This document shows, one piece after another, positions 16,701 through 24,815 of a DNA stretch of 64,000 nucleotides. Every line of letters starts with the position of its first letter. Position 1 is the stretch's first letter. The DNA is from Symbiodinium natans (lineage: Eukaryota; Sar; Dinophyceae; Suessiales; Symbiodiniaceae), in assembly GCA_905221605.1 (NCBI GenBank), contig CAJNDS010002752.1, positions 1 to 64,000 on the forward strand, read 5' to 3'. The notes under the pieces are model-generated. The model did not search any database. It had not been told where the DNA came from and worked only from the letters and a program-made list of their open reading frames with translations. Made by a program: the position numbers and the translations under genes.

Positions 16701-17950
16701 CGGGCGGCTTCCGCCAAGCAGTTCGCACAAATTCTCGCGCTCTTCTCAAGGCCTGCAAACGGGTCAGTCAGCATGGCACCCTACTGCGTGCCCTAAAGGC
16801 ACACTGGGCCACGAACAAGGAGAGCCTTGCTCACTCGCAACCGCTGGTGGAGGCCCGGGCACGACCGCCTCCGGCGTGGAAATGCCATGTTTGTCCGGAA
16901 ACTCGGCCCACGAAGCATGCCTTGTCTGTGCATTTGCACCGCACGCATGGAGTGGTGTCGGAGAGCATGTCCTTCATCGTCGACACCGTCTGCCGCTGGT
17001 GCTTGCGCGACTTTCACTCCACTACACGTCTGAGGTACCACATCGAACACACCCCACGGTGCAGATGTGGGCTTCGTCACGTGGTCGGGCCAATCTACGT
17101 GGCGGGCACAGCCACGAAGCGAGTGGGGGCGGCGGGCCACCTCAGAGTCCCACCACTACAGACTGCGGGTCCTCTTCTGCCGACCCCCCTTCAGCGTCAG
17201 GCGGCTGATGAAGACCGCTATGCCACGGAGGCTGAACTCCAGGCCGAGTTACAGCGCTGGGTTGAGCTTGAGGCTGCTGCCGGAGACACTGTACCTCAGG
17301 TCCCTGCGCCCGCGGTGGCCGAACATTTCTCCCAATCAGCCCCGTGTCCTGCAGTGGCCCGGGCCCCAGTAGAGGCTACTGCTGCTGGCTGGAAGGAATG
17401 GCGCTCAATTACGGATGATATGGCGGCTCCGTCACCCTTGTGGTCCGGGTTGCAGGGACATCGACTCTGGAGGCTGTCCTTTTCGCTGGCCCCCTTCCTG
17501 CCCCTCTGGGCCATGTGTGCCCACATGGAGTGGTGGTCAAGGCCGTTCGTGGAAGCCGCCCGCCCACTACGTATGGAGGCCCAGGGGACGCCGCCTACTT
17601 CTTCTGAAGGGCACATCCGTCAAGGTGCCTCACGGGATTCCTGTACGGAGTTTCGGCAGCGTCTGCTGAGGGCTACCAACACTATTTTCCTTTTGGTTGC
17701 CTCTTTGCGCGACACTGGAGCCTTGTGGTGGTGTGGACATCTCTCTCAGGCGATACGCACTGTCTTTGCCGCAGTCGACAAGCGAGTGGTGCTGCACGAC
17801 GTCCGCTGGGAAGGTCGCAGCTTTGTTCTGGCCTCTCTGAGGCTTGACGCCGTGGCTGCCTTCCATTCCGAGCTGAGACGTGGCCTTTTGGCTTCACATG
17901 CCAAAACTGTACAGATGGCCGCCTTGCACCAGTCGCTGCCGTCTCCCTGA
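10691..17950 (+). CDS. LINE ORF: modules, RNase H, EEP endonuclease, reverse transcriptase, zinc fingers
   Basis: 2419 codons; 10691 is GTG, so this is probably a continuation of the upstream frame, not an independent start. Residue 1 is taken at 10691. Two modules come first (IWQPG near 10835, LRDGDVL near 11182; MWRPG near 12057, LRHGDL near 11908, LRDGDII near 12353), each followed by a hydrophobic segment (11335-11380, 12494-12547). Type I RNase H follows: D755 (ATDGSG), E805, D839, H882, D892. EEP endonuclease: N984, E1024 (LQEC), D1133 and N1135 (LDANAD), D1201-H1202, D1229-H1230. Reverse transcriptase: PGPDG 1495-1499, motif A FVDVQAAF with D1622, motif B near SRPGDGLADVLF, motif C WADD 1751-1754. 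Two zinc-finger-like motifs end the recognisable part (C2065/C2068/H2081/H2086 and C2101/C2104/H2117/H2120). All catalytic residues listed are intact. The enzymes would nick target DNA, prime reverse transcription there and remove RNA. RNase H upstream of EEP is unusual. Confidence 0.9.
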   Translation: MTFSTPLSWDKQGSARRGGEVTVESLASLRHDTLWQRFLVIPFTFECTIWQPGNSPSVIEVPAGSRWLPHSQTFDSFPELGARGQWVIAPWAWGQGIHLCLRCRDAFHAHILIHCASNNLCVRTPTCADRAYVQHIFTGAGGRGAWTVAGSSPHPATQLTDPVHLRDGDVLREGCAVRALPSARSSGRRSLTLSIGLHLLISGGWGHWPVGQGQEIVLLLPLLWVSPAMELECSSSSSESGQPPARRSRSPSRSGAYQPLKPRVVEVGLVHHPTSPRWRPAEHTVNLGGFPWIQTLCPVMGAAAPLRPHPHMPQQDIYQLVRATMQDWPEPLVPVWPALSMGALHLVPCPPPPLLCVAVVKGGEVQARLLLRDMPCRLVPDALGIGTDYAGPLTAAPSFLSSSNTRLRHGDLICARPMANYRVPPAMPIHLTPSQARHHALWQLPFVISQTGRVTMWRPGAPARTVDTPVGFTWKPAACCFAGDWVGQGEQWAPVPWIPAPGLHLCLRSPSHLYAHVIFWGASPICQRVSVRAMDTLDNSHLVRGVAGLAPSEISLRDGDIIEPSVPYAGQSTTELQARPFWLTLLLGRWVLCRATGAPSGWIGIAAVLYVLTQCQAGGVPHGKLQITVPSEAQWRGQGYRANLSAAGLVGPLSRCQSSTPYAYWDARQIFTQCWSCYLCPRGAPELVWRQSGDRIWEADLTPVGQLQEFLYEYWMAEDLPLDLPSAVRPHLRAAWDAYPKWTHGVPDQLLLATDGSGAGSGAWAFTAWAAFRGSWFRVGWEHGKLHAAGLPSEFPPVLRSYVAELMALQTAALWASVWVDANRAAWGGVPSRVVAAVDNQAALMVAAGHATASSVWAKDARVAWQALQSRVSTDLVHVPGHAGYIVNELADSLAGLAAAGGPSGPDRGREPPQFSDHWVKHAQHLWLVPYGTLLTNTCLVLRVVVAPDPPPNSGIPDTPGEPDVSETGSPSPVTIFSRVIQANVQTLKDVVPHFFNKAGTGQRRAYLVKQLDHLKVDVATLQECRSRAGRWMSGNFLTWRSGADKAGQYGCEIWVRDSWVPGCSTLDAWTIVHSAPRLLIIQSMRLPVPICILSAHAPHADRPRSEIVAFWGDLRTRLARLPPTAAIWLGLDANADFAVADTNGHNIGTLVSVHEPRVGDDKLAHICRKACLVAVSTFSHIHQGHTWTWQHSSGLRKRLDHILISEEAWNISMTRPFPDFDVLLGPRDHMPLMAEGTLTLAAPTVERAPRLCTPTECARMAPALWGSVGSWTETLSLPPQVQVETFVARYQALCRQLPRRPRAHPKQPYLSEEAWRLLCSLKQLRQDKVQAKARARLAWLRQCWQAWKGRRRQLRRLETWRQVAILSRREAGMCRRLHRLGQRDKTVHLHSLLSGAISAWHVHGRVDHALMHLKWASRRAAERRKVHSAGGYNIQAELREQFREQEQGRVVTPQQLDDFHLAWQEKPGCPCPEALPSLLEVEHLCRRQRPTKAPGPDGIRNGVWSHQPALASRWLWQLHAKITLRGKEPSGFKHALACALYKKGPAAIPSNYRSIVLLNGVAKIWHGHIRNTIGRKVVNAYQPLQLGGRPGMHVGYALTAYRAAAGLTLAAQHSLIALFVDVQAAFYEVDRELLFGDSRQLQPRVDQILPWAQHLLDGGALGQLGLDVADRALLQDCVSGSSWLLRGDRLPVLASRGSRPGDGLADVLFGAIMTCIIACLSNELGKHGVAHHNLAVACADAVEEPCPIAWADDLVLLADVPEAGLLPSTLRCMGSITLEVFQQFRLRVNVSAGKTEFLIDPRGAGATAVRGELLQGDAIVQLDAKAIRIAPEYKYLGVPQLPRDNGRRDIEQAIGRGRGAEVAAGPLLTRSRLPWRIREGWIAGRILPATYACLATSLAPGRNSLKPMESFLHRIRRKVWQTWQEGHHACQKALEVLVPVTSPTEALLVARCRLVVQLCVSAPERVWDMFEAALMRDVPWARDLLYATRQVWRSTYIPGELITGGFRQAVRTNSRALLKACKRVSQHGTLLRALKAHWATNKESLAHSQPLVEARARPPPAWKCHVCPETRPTKHALSVHLHRTHGVVSESMSFIVDTVCRWCLRDFHSTTRLRYHIEHTPRCRCGLRHVVGPIYVAGTATKRVGAAGHLRVPPLQTAGPLLPTPLQRQAADEDRYATEAELQAELQRWVELEAAAGDTVPQVPAPAVAEHFSQSAPCPAVARAPVEATAAGWKEWRSITDDMAAPSPLWSGLQGHRLWRLSFSLAPFLPLWAMCAHMEWWSRPFVEAARPLRMEAQGTPPTSSEGHIRQGASRDSCTEFRQRLLRATNTIFLLVASLRDTGALWWCGHLSQAIRTVFAAVDKRVVLHDVRWEGRSFVLASLRLDAVAAFHSELRRGLLASHAKTVQMAALHQSLPSP

Positions 17951-18105
17951 GGGGCGAGCTCTCGACTTTGTGCTTGTTGCGTTTTCGTAGGTTCTGTTTC
18001 TTAGTTTTCGGGCTGCGACGTCACAGCGATGTCGTTTTTGGCCAGCGCGGGTACCTGCTCACCGGACCCTGATGCCTCGGAAGGAAGGAAGGTTTCTAGG
18101 GTTTG
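17951..18105 (+). other. LINE 3' UTR and tail
   Basis: About 140 bases after the TGA, ending in AAGGAAGGAAGG and running straight into GGTTTCTAGGGTTTGCAGGG and TTTAGGG-like sequence. There is no poly-A tail; a short GGAA/telomere-like tail instead suits priming on a telomere-like target. No polyadenylation signal seen. Confidence 0.5.
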
Positions 18106-18332
18106 CAGGGTTTAGGGGTATTGATGAGTGCAAGAAGGCCGATGGTATCATCCCGGAACCCTACACCCTAAAGCCCTGAACCCTAACCCCTAAACCCCTA
18201 AACCCTACATCCTAAACCCTAAATCCTAAAACCCTAAATCCTAAATCCTAAACCCTAACCCCCCCCCCCCCCCCCAAAAAAAAAAAACAAAAAAATCCTA
18301 ATCCCGCCCTTACAAACACCGAAACTGGACTG
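18106..18332. repeat. CCCTAAA-derived tract with a C-run/A-run junction
   Basis: Decayed CCCTAAA units on the + strand, opposite in polarity to the LINE flank, ending in a C run then an A run at about 18260-18298. No gene. Confidence 0.85.
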
Positions 18333-18395
18333 AAGGGGCTCCCTCCCACCTAAACCCTAAACCCTAAACCCTAAACCCTAAAAGGGGCTCCCTCC
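18333..18395. repeat. Short CCCTAAA array between 14-bp direct repeats
   Basis: AAGGGGCTCCCTCC occurs at 18333-18346 and again at 18382-18395, with about five CCCTAAA units between. The flanking duplication looks like a target-site duplication or repair footprint. See findings. Confidence 0.85.
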
Positions 18396-18445
18396 TGCCT
18401 GCCCTTCATGGAAGAACTTCCTCTCCGGGCCCGAGAGAACGCTGT

Positions 18446-18908
18446 TGTGTGTGCCTTGGGGGGCTTCGAGGTGTGCGTTTTGGGGTTTGGGGACTTGGTT
18501 TGGGGCTTCGAAGCTAGGGTGCTTTGGGTTTAGGGTTTAGGGTTTAGGGTTCAGAGTTTAGGGTTTAGGGTTTAGGGTTTGGGGTTTAGGGTTTAGGATT
18601 TAGGGTTTAGGGGTTAGGGTTTAGGGTCAACCCTGAGCCCGAAAGTTCTAAGTGAGAGTCCCTAGGGTAAACCCTAAACCCTAAATCCTAAACCCTGGAC
18701 CCTAAACCCTAAACCCTAAACCCTAACCCCTAACCCCTAACCCCTAAACCCTAAACCCTAAACCCTAAACCCTAAACCCAAAGCACCCTAGCTTCGAAGC
18801 CCCAAACCAAGTCCCCAAACCTTACCACCCCAAGCCCGAAACCCTAAACCCTAAACCCCAAGCACCTAACCTCCCCCCCCCCCCCTCAAAACCCAAGGCA
18901 CACACCCC
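18446..18908. repeat. Large foldback (inverted repeat) with telomere-like arms
   Basis: Sequence at about 18484-18540 is an essentially perfect reverse complement of about 18770-18821, including non-repeat GGCTTCGAAGCTAGGGTGCT. Outside it GTGTGTGCCTTGGG (near 18449) pairs with CCCAAGGCACACAC (near 18892). The left inner arm holds TTTAGGG units and the right inner arm CCCTAAA units, around a centre near 18635-18665. The right arm has extra CCCTAAA units and a C run (18869-18883) absent from the left. Confidence 0.85.
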
Positions 18909-19139
18909 TAACGCCCCTCAATCCCCAAGCCCTAAACCCTAAGCACCTTAACCCCAAATCCTTAACACCCTGAACACCCTGAACCGGGACCCCTAAACCC
19001 TAAACCCTAAACCCTAAACCCTAAACCCTAAACCCTAAACCCTAAACCCTAAACCCTAAACCCTAAACCCTAAACCCTAAAACCTAAACCCTAAACCCTA
19101 AACCCTAAACCCTAAACCCTAAACTCTACCCTAGGGACT
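18909..19139. repeat. CCCTAAA array
   Basis: Degenerate then mostly perfect CCCTAAA units (best at about 18990-19125). It ends at ACCCTAGGGACTCT, whose reverse complement AGAGTCCCTAGGGT occurs at 18654-18667 in the centre of the preceding foldback. Confidence 0.9.
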
Positions 19140-19844
19140 CTGACTTCAACACCGAAGTCCAGACCCCAGACCTCAAACTCCAAGCCTCGCCTGCAACATT
19201 TGCACGGTTTAGGGTTTAGGAGGGTTTAGGGTTTAGGGTTTAGGGTTTAGGGTTTAGGGTTTAGGGTTTAGGGTTTAGGGTTTAGGGTTTAGGGTTTAGA
19301 GTTTCGGGTTTAGGGTTATCTTCGAGGGCTCAGGCTACACCCCCAAACCCGAAACCCTAAATCCCCTGCGATGAAACATCGAGAACGATGGCCCTCGCCC
19401 ACACCCGCTACCTCCTAGTCGCTAGCTTTAGGATAATCGACATAAGGTCTAAAGCCTAACGCTGCGGCGCCTAGGGTTTAGGGTTTAGGGTTTAGGGTAA
19501 GTTTAGGGTTTCGAGGGGTTTGGGGGGGCTTTGGGCACTCAGCACAAGCAGCTAAGCTGTCCCGTCACGCAGGTCCTGCGCTTCTTCAATTTCAGCCTCG
19601 GCATCTGGTTTAGGATAGTTTGTCAGGTTTTAGATTTAGGGCTTTAGGGCTTATGATTTGGGGGTTTTTAGGGGTTTAGGCATAGGTTTACAGGTTGTGA
19701 TGGCGGTTTAGGGTTTAGGGTTTAGGGTGTAGGGTGTAGGGTGTAGGGCTTAGGGTTTAGGGTGTAGGGTGTAGGGTGTAGGGTGGAGGATGTAGGGTGT
19801 AGGGTGTAGGGTGTAGGGTTTGGTGCTTCATTCAGGCCCCTGGG
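19140..19844. repeat. TTTAGGG array and TGTAGGG variant array with short spacers
   Basis: TTTAGGG units at about 19205-19300, a short array near 19473-19497, and TTTAGGG changing to TGTAGGG at 19707-19822. The spacers between are unique and carry no recognisable gene. Confidence 0.85.
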
Positions 19845-19949
19845 AGGATCCACAAAGTCGACCCCCCCCCCCCCCCCCCAAATAGTACCCTAATACTAGT
19901 AGTAGGTGATTCTTAACAATGTTTTAAGGGGATCTACTTTGTGGATCCT
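19845..19949. repeat. Inverted repeat with 14-bp arms enclosing a poly-C tract
   Basis: AGGATCCACAAAGT at 19845-19858 is perfectly reverse-complemented at 19936-19949. The 77-base loop starts with a run of C residues at about 19861-19879. Could be a small foldback element. Confidence 0.85.
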
Positions 19950-20805
19950 GTCTGGGAAGTCCCTAAGTATGGCTATAGGTTGGGGCGAGATAGTTGGTGC
20001 AGATATGCTTGCGTTTAGTAGGGATGAATCTGCCAATAGGCCGGCTTCAGGTTGTCGCCTTCAGTGCCAGACTATTTTGGCGAGTCTCCGAGACATGTTG
20101 GGTGTCTTGGATTTGGTTGAGGGTTTCGGGTTTAGGGTTTAGGGTTTCTGGCTTACCCTAAATCAACTCGCAACCCGGCCCTTACGGGCTGGGACGTTGG
20201 GTTTGCGAGCTTTTTTGGGGGATTAGTTCGGGCTTGGCCTTTGGCGCATGTATGGCGTTGGCTTTGAGGTTTAGGGTATAGGGGTTGGATTCTGTAGGGC
20301 ATCATTGCCAAGCAAGCAGAACTGAGGAGAACATAGACCAGACCTGATCTTCAGTGCAACTCTTCGTGCATTCGGGCAACAGCTGCTGCTGATCCATGCA
20401 GAACTCCTCCCAAGAAGGCGGCATGCTTCCCTACACCCTGAACCCTAAAGGCATAAACCATGAAGACGATTCCATCACGAAACCGAAAACCCCAAGCAGC
20501 CAGCAGCCCACAAACTCAACGCCCTAAACCAATATAAGTCCACCAAACAAAAATATCCACTGGCGCGTAAATGAGGACTTGGTAGCCCAGCAAATGAACA
20601 ACGGGGAAGTGAACGGAACTGAGAACCCCAAACCCAAATCTGAACCGTCAGCCATGAACTAAAGCCAGTATCAACGTAGCCCCACATGTAACCTCAAGCC
20701 CCATAACGCAACATGCAGGTATTGAGAATCGTCAGAAGGAGCTGCAAAAGGAGGCATTCCGGTGCTTGCAGGCAGGATTTGGGGGTTACATCCGCACTGA
20801 TGCGT
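19950..20805. other. Mostly unique sequence, no gene recognised
   Basis: Holds a short TTTAGGG stretch near 20123-20150 and short frames of 70-78 codons without recognisable motifs. Nothing else supported. Confidence 0.5.
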
Positions 20806-20894
20806 TCCTCCTAACTACTACCCCCTAAAAAACTACCCCGCCTAGGTACCCCACAATTAAGGCTATTTAGGGACAACTGAGCCTATTTAAGGTT
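20806..20894. mobile_element. One-armed copy of the CTACTACCCCC MITE-like family
   Basis: Resembles the reverse complement of the complete inverted-repeat element at 54743-54880: an ACTACTACCCCC arm, CTACCCCGCCTAGG, then GGCTATTTAGGGA. The opposite arm is missing, and a copy of dispersed repeat family A abuts it at about 20895. Confidence 0.65.
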
Positions 20895-21018
20895 TTAACT
20901 AGACTGTAGACCCAGGAGTAACCTAGGAATGAAACGGGTGCCCTTTTTGGTTTTAAGGGGATTATCAGGGAATCCCAACTCTAAAGAAAGGAAATAAGGG
21001 CCTACTCCGGGTCCTAGC
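20895..21018. repeat. Dispersed repeat family A, copy 1
   Basis: About 120 bases with ordered landmarks shared with 23757-23878, 48849-49010 and 59669-59786: TAACTAG, CCTAGGAA, a GGGTGCCCTTTTTGG core, TTAAGGGG, GGAAATAAGGGCCTACTC and CGGGTCC. This copy is uninterrupted. Not coding; origin unknown. Confidence 0.8.
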
Positions 21019-21283
21019 TTCATAGGGTTTCGATTGGGATAATATAGGGGTCGGAAAGCTTACTACTAGTATTCCCTTATGGTCCCTTAACCCTAGAAAT
21101 CCCAGAGTAAAGCCCTAAAAGCCGTAAAAGCCCCCAGCCCAAAATAGAAAACATAAGAAAACTTTATATTTTTCGATACCTCTTTCGTAACCCTCAAACC
21201 TTACAACCCTAAACCCCAACAACGCCCTAAACACAATAAGGAATCGAAACGCTCAAAGGGAAGCCTCCTTCCTTATCTCAAAC
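21019..21283. other. Unique spacer
   Basis: Contains TTATGGTCCC near 21078, related in reverse complement to GGGGACCATAAGG near 26613 and 25340, so other dispersed repeats pass through here. No gene. Confidence 0.45.
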
Positions 21284-21373
21284 CCTAAACCCTAAACCCT
21301 AAACCCTAAACCCTAAACCCTAAACCCTAAACCCTAAACCCTAAACCCTAAACCCTAAACCCTAAACCCTAAA
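21284..21373. repeat. CCCTAAA array
   Basis: About twelve near-perfect CCCTAAA units flanked by unique sequence on both sides. Confidence 0.95.
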
Positions 21374-21436
21374 CCTCGCTGTCCTTGCGGAGTTCAAACT
21401 GCTGGCCATCCTGGGAGTCCAGCTCAGCCGCCTCTG

Positions 21437-21715
21437 GGTTTGGGGTTTTGGGTTTAGGGTTTGGGGTTTAGGGTTTGGGGTTTTGGGTTTAGGGTTTGGG
21501 GTTTAGGGTTTGGGGTTTAGGGTTTAGGGTTTGGGGTTTAGGGTTTGGGATTTAGGGTTTAGGGTTTGGGGTTTAGGGTTTGGGATTTAGGGTTTAGGGT
21601 TTGGGGTTTAGGGTTTGGGGTTTAGGGTTTGGGGTTTAATTCGGGTTTAGGGTTTGGGGTTTAGGGTTTGGGGTTTAGGGTTTGGGGTTTAGGGTTCAGG
21701 GTTTGGGGTTTAGGG
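21437..21715. repeat. 14-bp higher-order array TTTGGGGTTTAGGG
   Basis: TTTGGGG and TTTAGGG alternate almost regularly for about 280 bases, forming a 14-bp higher-order unit; a few units read TTTGGGA or lack one half. Confidence 0.9.
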
Positions 21716-22230
21716 CTAGGGTGCAAGGTTTGGGGTTTTTCGTTTGGTGTTTAGGGTGTAGCATCGGTCAGCTGAACGCACTAGTATGAAGACATGCCCA
21801 CCCCAAGGCCACCCAATCACAACTGCAGCGAGCCAAAGCCATTCCAATTTCCTGCGTCAACCATGTTTGGGGAACATATGAAACTTGGGACGCTTAGGCC
21901 ACTGGGGACATATTGGGACATTGGGATGCTTGGGTCACCGGACCTTTGGCAAAACATTCGGTGTGGGAAGCCATTGGGTAGTCAGGAACCCTGAACCCTA
22001 ACAGCTTTAAGGTTTGGGGTTTAGGGTTCAGGACCAAGCTAAGGAGCGAGGATTTGGGGTAGAGCGCTTGGGGGGTTTAGTGGCTCAGGGTTCAAGGTTT
22101 AGGCTGTTGGCCAGGGCACCATGGGACGTGCTAAGGCATATGAGCACTCCTATCAGGTGTGGTCCGTACCTAAATAGAAAGTGCAAGGGCCCGAATTGAT
22201 GGAGGCCCAAAAAGGACCCTTACCTAGGCT
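21716..22230. other. Unique spacer
   Basis: Includes a GGGACAYTTGGG-like degenerate stretch near 21885-21960, reminiscent of 54610-54720, and an open frame of 66 codons with no recognisable features. No gene called. Confidence 0.4.
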
Positions 22231-23030
22231 TTGCCCTAAACCCTAAACCCTAAACCCTAAACCCTAAACCCTAAGCCCTCAGCCCTAAGCCCTCAGCCCT
22301 AAGCCCTAGCGAACTCAAAGCCTGCATTCGTCGCCGCTTCGGGCCGACCCCTAAATACCCCAAACCCTAAACCCTAATTCGGGTGTAGGGCTTAGGGCTT
22401 AGGGCTTAGGGCTTAGGGCTTCGGGCTTCGGGCTTAGGGCTTAGGGTATCGGGTTTAGGGTTTAGGGTTTAGGATTTAAGGCCAAACCCACACCCCCCCC
22501 CCCCCCCGCCCCCGAGCCTTAACCCCTCAACACCCCCCACAGCCCCAAGAATCCGATACTGCACAACTTGCCTGAGCCATATCGAGCTCGGCGCCTTGGA
22601 TGGGTTCTTGGATTTTGGAAATAGGGTTTAGGGTTTAGGGCTTTGGGTTTAGGGTTTAGGGTTTTGGGTTAAGGTTTAGGGTAAGTTTTGGGGGTTTGGG
22701 GGTTCGGGTTTCAGGGTTATGGGGTTTAGGGTGCGCGGCTTACAGTTTTGAGGCTTAGGGGTTTGGGGGGCTTAGGGGTTTGGGGGGCTTTAGGGCCTTC
22801 GTAGCCTAAATGCTGGACATGATCAACCTCTCTATGCTAAACACTCTAACAATCCCCAGCCCTAAGCCCTAAGCCCTAAACCCTAAACCCTAAACCCTAA
22901 ACCCTAAACCCTAAACCCTAACGCCTAAACCCTAAACCCTAAACCCCCGCAACCCCCTAAACCCGCCAAACCCTAAAGGAGGCCCGGACTGCTGCACAAG
23001 ACCCTAACATTATAGAGCTCTTAAGGGGGG
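22231..23030. repeat. Mixed telomere-like arrays in both orientations
   Basis: CCCTAAA then CCCTCAG/CCCTAAG units (22233-22312), a CCCTAAA-to-TTAGGGC switch at about 22361-22450, a poly-C tract near 22493-22507, TTTAGGG (22622-22690) and CCCTAAG/CCCTAAA (22857-22960). The spacers are unique and short. Confidence 0.85.
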
Positions 23031-23039
23031 GGTTCAAGG

Positions 23040-23275
23040 GGGGGTTTAGGTTTTAGGGTTTAGGGTTTAGGGGTTTAGGGTTTAGGGTTTAGGGTTTAGG
23101 GTTTAGGGTTTAGGGTTTAGGGTTTAGGGTTAAGGGGTATCTAACCCAAGGTTCCCCAATGCTCCCCCACTACTCCTTAAGGCTCCCTAAACTGCCCTAC
23201 GGCTCCTTAGGTACCCCTAAACCCTAAACCCTAAACCCTAAACCCTAAACCCTAAACCCTAAACCCTAAACCCTT
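23040..23275. repeat. Divergent TTTAGGG / CCCTAAA array pair
   Basis: A TTTAGGG array (23042-23130) and a CCCTAAA array (23215-23272) separated by about 80 bases, so the strands could fold into one hairpin. No gene. Confidence 0.85.
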
Positions 23276-23756
23276 AAGAACCCTACAGCAACAGCCACCC
23301 ACGAACCCAAATCTCCAAACGGTGGCATAGGGGAAGCGGCTTCAAGGACTCAAACCCGAAACCAAACACACACTGACAACCAAACCCTAAATCCCGAAAG
23401 CATGAAACCTAAAACCCTAAAACACTAAAACCCCTGTTTTTACATGTGAACCCTAAAACCCTCAAACCCTAATCTCAAGCCCCAAAACCCTCAGCCCAGA
23501 GAATGTGGTTTAGGAACGACCTGGGACTGCATTTACTTTAGGGTTTCGGGTTTAGGGTTCAGAGTTCAGGATTTAGGGTTTAGGGTTTAGGGTGATTAGG
23601 GTTTGCCCTGAAATCGAGACCATACAGCCCCAAATCGTGAGGTGGTTCTCTTTACGCCAAGCGGCTCAGCATTCTTGCCGACTGGGTCAGCTGACAACTC
23701 CGCTCCCGCTGAGCACTGCCCTCACAGAATAGCCAGGACAAAGTTGGTGTTCAGGA
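23276..23756. other. Degenerate CCCTAAA units and unique sequence
   Basis: Scattered CCCTAAA-like words and a short TTTAGGG run near 23536-23592. No gene recognised. Confidence 0.45.
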
Positions 23757-23878
23757 TTTAATTGCTGGGTTGCCCAGTAACCTAGGAATAAAAAGGGTGC
23801 CCTTTTTTGCTTAAAAGGGGTTTAGAAGGGAACCTAAACCCCCAAAAAAGGAATAAGGGTACTACTGGGCATCCTAGA
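23757..23878. repeat. Dispersed repeat family A, copy 2
   Basis: Same landmarks as copy 1 (CCTAGGAATAAAAAGGGTGC, TTAAAAGGGG, GGAATAAGGGT, ACTGGGC). It carries AACCTAAACCCCC at 23831-23843 in the place where copy 3 holds a telomere-like array. Uninterrupted. Confidence 0.8.
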
Positions 23879-24714
23879 TTGGGGTAGAATGTCATATGGG
23901 TTTAGGGTCTAGGGTTTAGGGTCTAGGGTATATGGGGTTAGGTTTACAGAGTGTCAAGGGCTTAACGGGCTTGCAGGGCGCTCATAACCTCAACCACGTA
24001 TGCCTTTCTTTTCTGTGGCTGTTTGGGCGTGTGCTTGTGCTTCAGGGTTGCGCATGTAGGGTGTGTGGCTTAGGGCTTAGGGCCTCGGATTTCGGGTTTA
24101 GGGTTTAAGGCTCAGGTTGGGGAAGATGAAGATATGTCCGAACTAGCTGCTGGCTATGGGACCCTTGCCGCCCCAAATGTCCAAAACTCAAAAGCCCTGA
24201 ACACCAAAGCCTTAAAACTCTAAACCCTATTTCGTAAACGCCCTGCCCTTTGCGAACCTGTAGAAACCCTGCATCCGCCCTATAGAAACCCTGAATACAC
24301 TCGATACAAACCTTGCATAGACCCAATACCCAACGACTCCAAGCCTACACCATTCAACCATATAGGGTTTAGGGTTTAGGGTTTAGGGTTTAGGGTTTAG
24401 GGTTTAGGGTTTAGGATCTGGAGTGTCCGCCCCACCCCCCTCCCCCAAATGCGATGGTCCAGTAGGGGAGGGGGGGGGTCTGGGGTCGCAGGGTTCAGGG
24501 CTTAGGGACCCAAAAGCCCTCATCAAGCCCTACTTGCCTACAAGGCCGGAAGCCCCCAGCCTTGACTGAAAAACCCCACGCCCTAAAACCCTGAAAACCC
24601 CTAAACGCCAGAGCCCTAAACGAGAAGCCCTAACCCTAAACCCTAACCCCTAAAACTGCCCACAGCCACACCGCAGGGAGGGATGAACAAAACAAACACC
24701 TACACCCTAAACCC
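23879..24714. other. Unique sequence with one TTTAGGG array
   Basis: A perfect TTTAGGG array lies at about 24363-24413. A minus-strand open frame at 24105-24326 has no recognisable domain and is not called. Confidence 0.5.
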
Positions 24715-24815
24715 TAAGCCCTAAGCCCTAAGCCCTAAGCCCTAAGCCCTATAAGCCCTAAGCCCTAAGCCCCAAACCCTAAGCCCTAAGCCCTAAGCCC
24801 TAAGCCCTAAACCCT
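24715..24815. repeat. CCCTAAG array
   Basis: About fourteen units of CCCTAAG, a one-base variant of CCCTAAA, with minor interruptions and a return to CCCTAAA at the end. Confidence 0.9.

Larger units (their letters stand above)
1537..18105 (+). mobile_element. Giant LINE-like (non-LTR) retrotransposon, about 16.5 kb
   Basis: One element with a leader, ORF1, a very long multi-module ORF and a terminal ORF with RNase H, EEP endonuclease, reverse transcriptase and zinc fingers; no long terminal repeats are seen. EEP plus RT defines a target-primed non-LTR element. Typical LINEs are about 4-8 kb, so this is roughly twice the usual size. Both flanks are TTTAGGG-derived, and GGTTTCTAGGGT occurs on each side (about 1517-1535 and 18090-18101), compatible with insertion into telomere-like DNA, although the low complexity makes this target-site duplication uncertain. 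Boundaries are inferred from where unique sequence gives way to repeat. Reading-frame changes near 3.7, 10.3 and 10.74 kb suggest recent minor decay, base errors or frameshifting. Confidence 0.85.
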
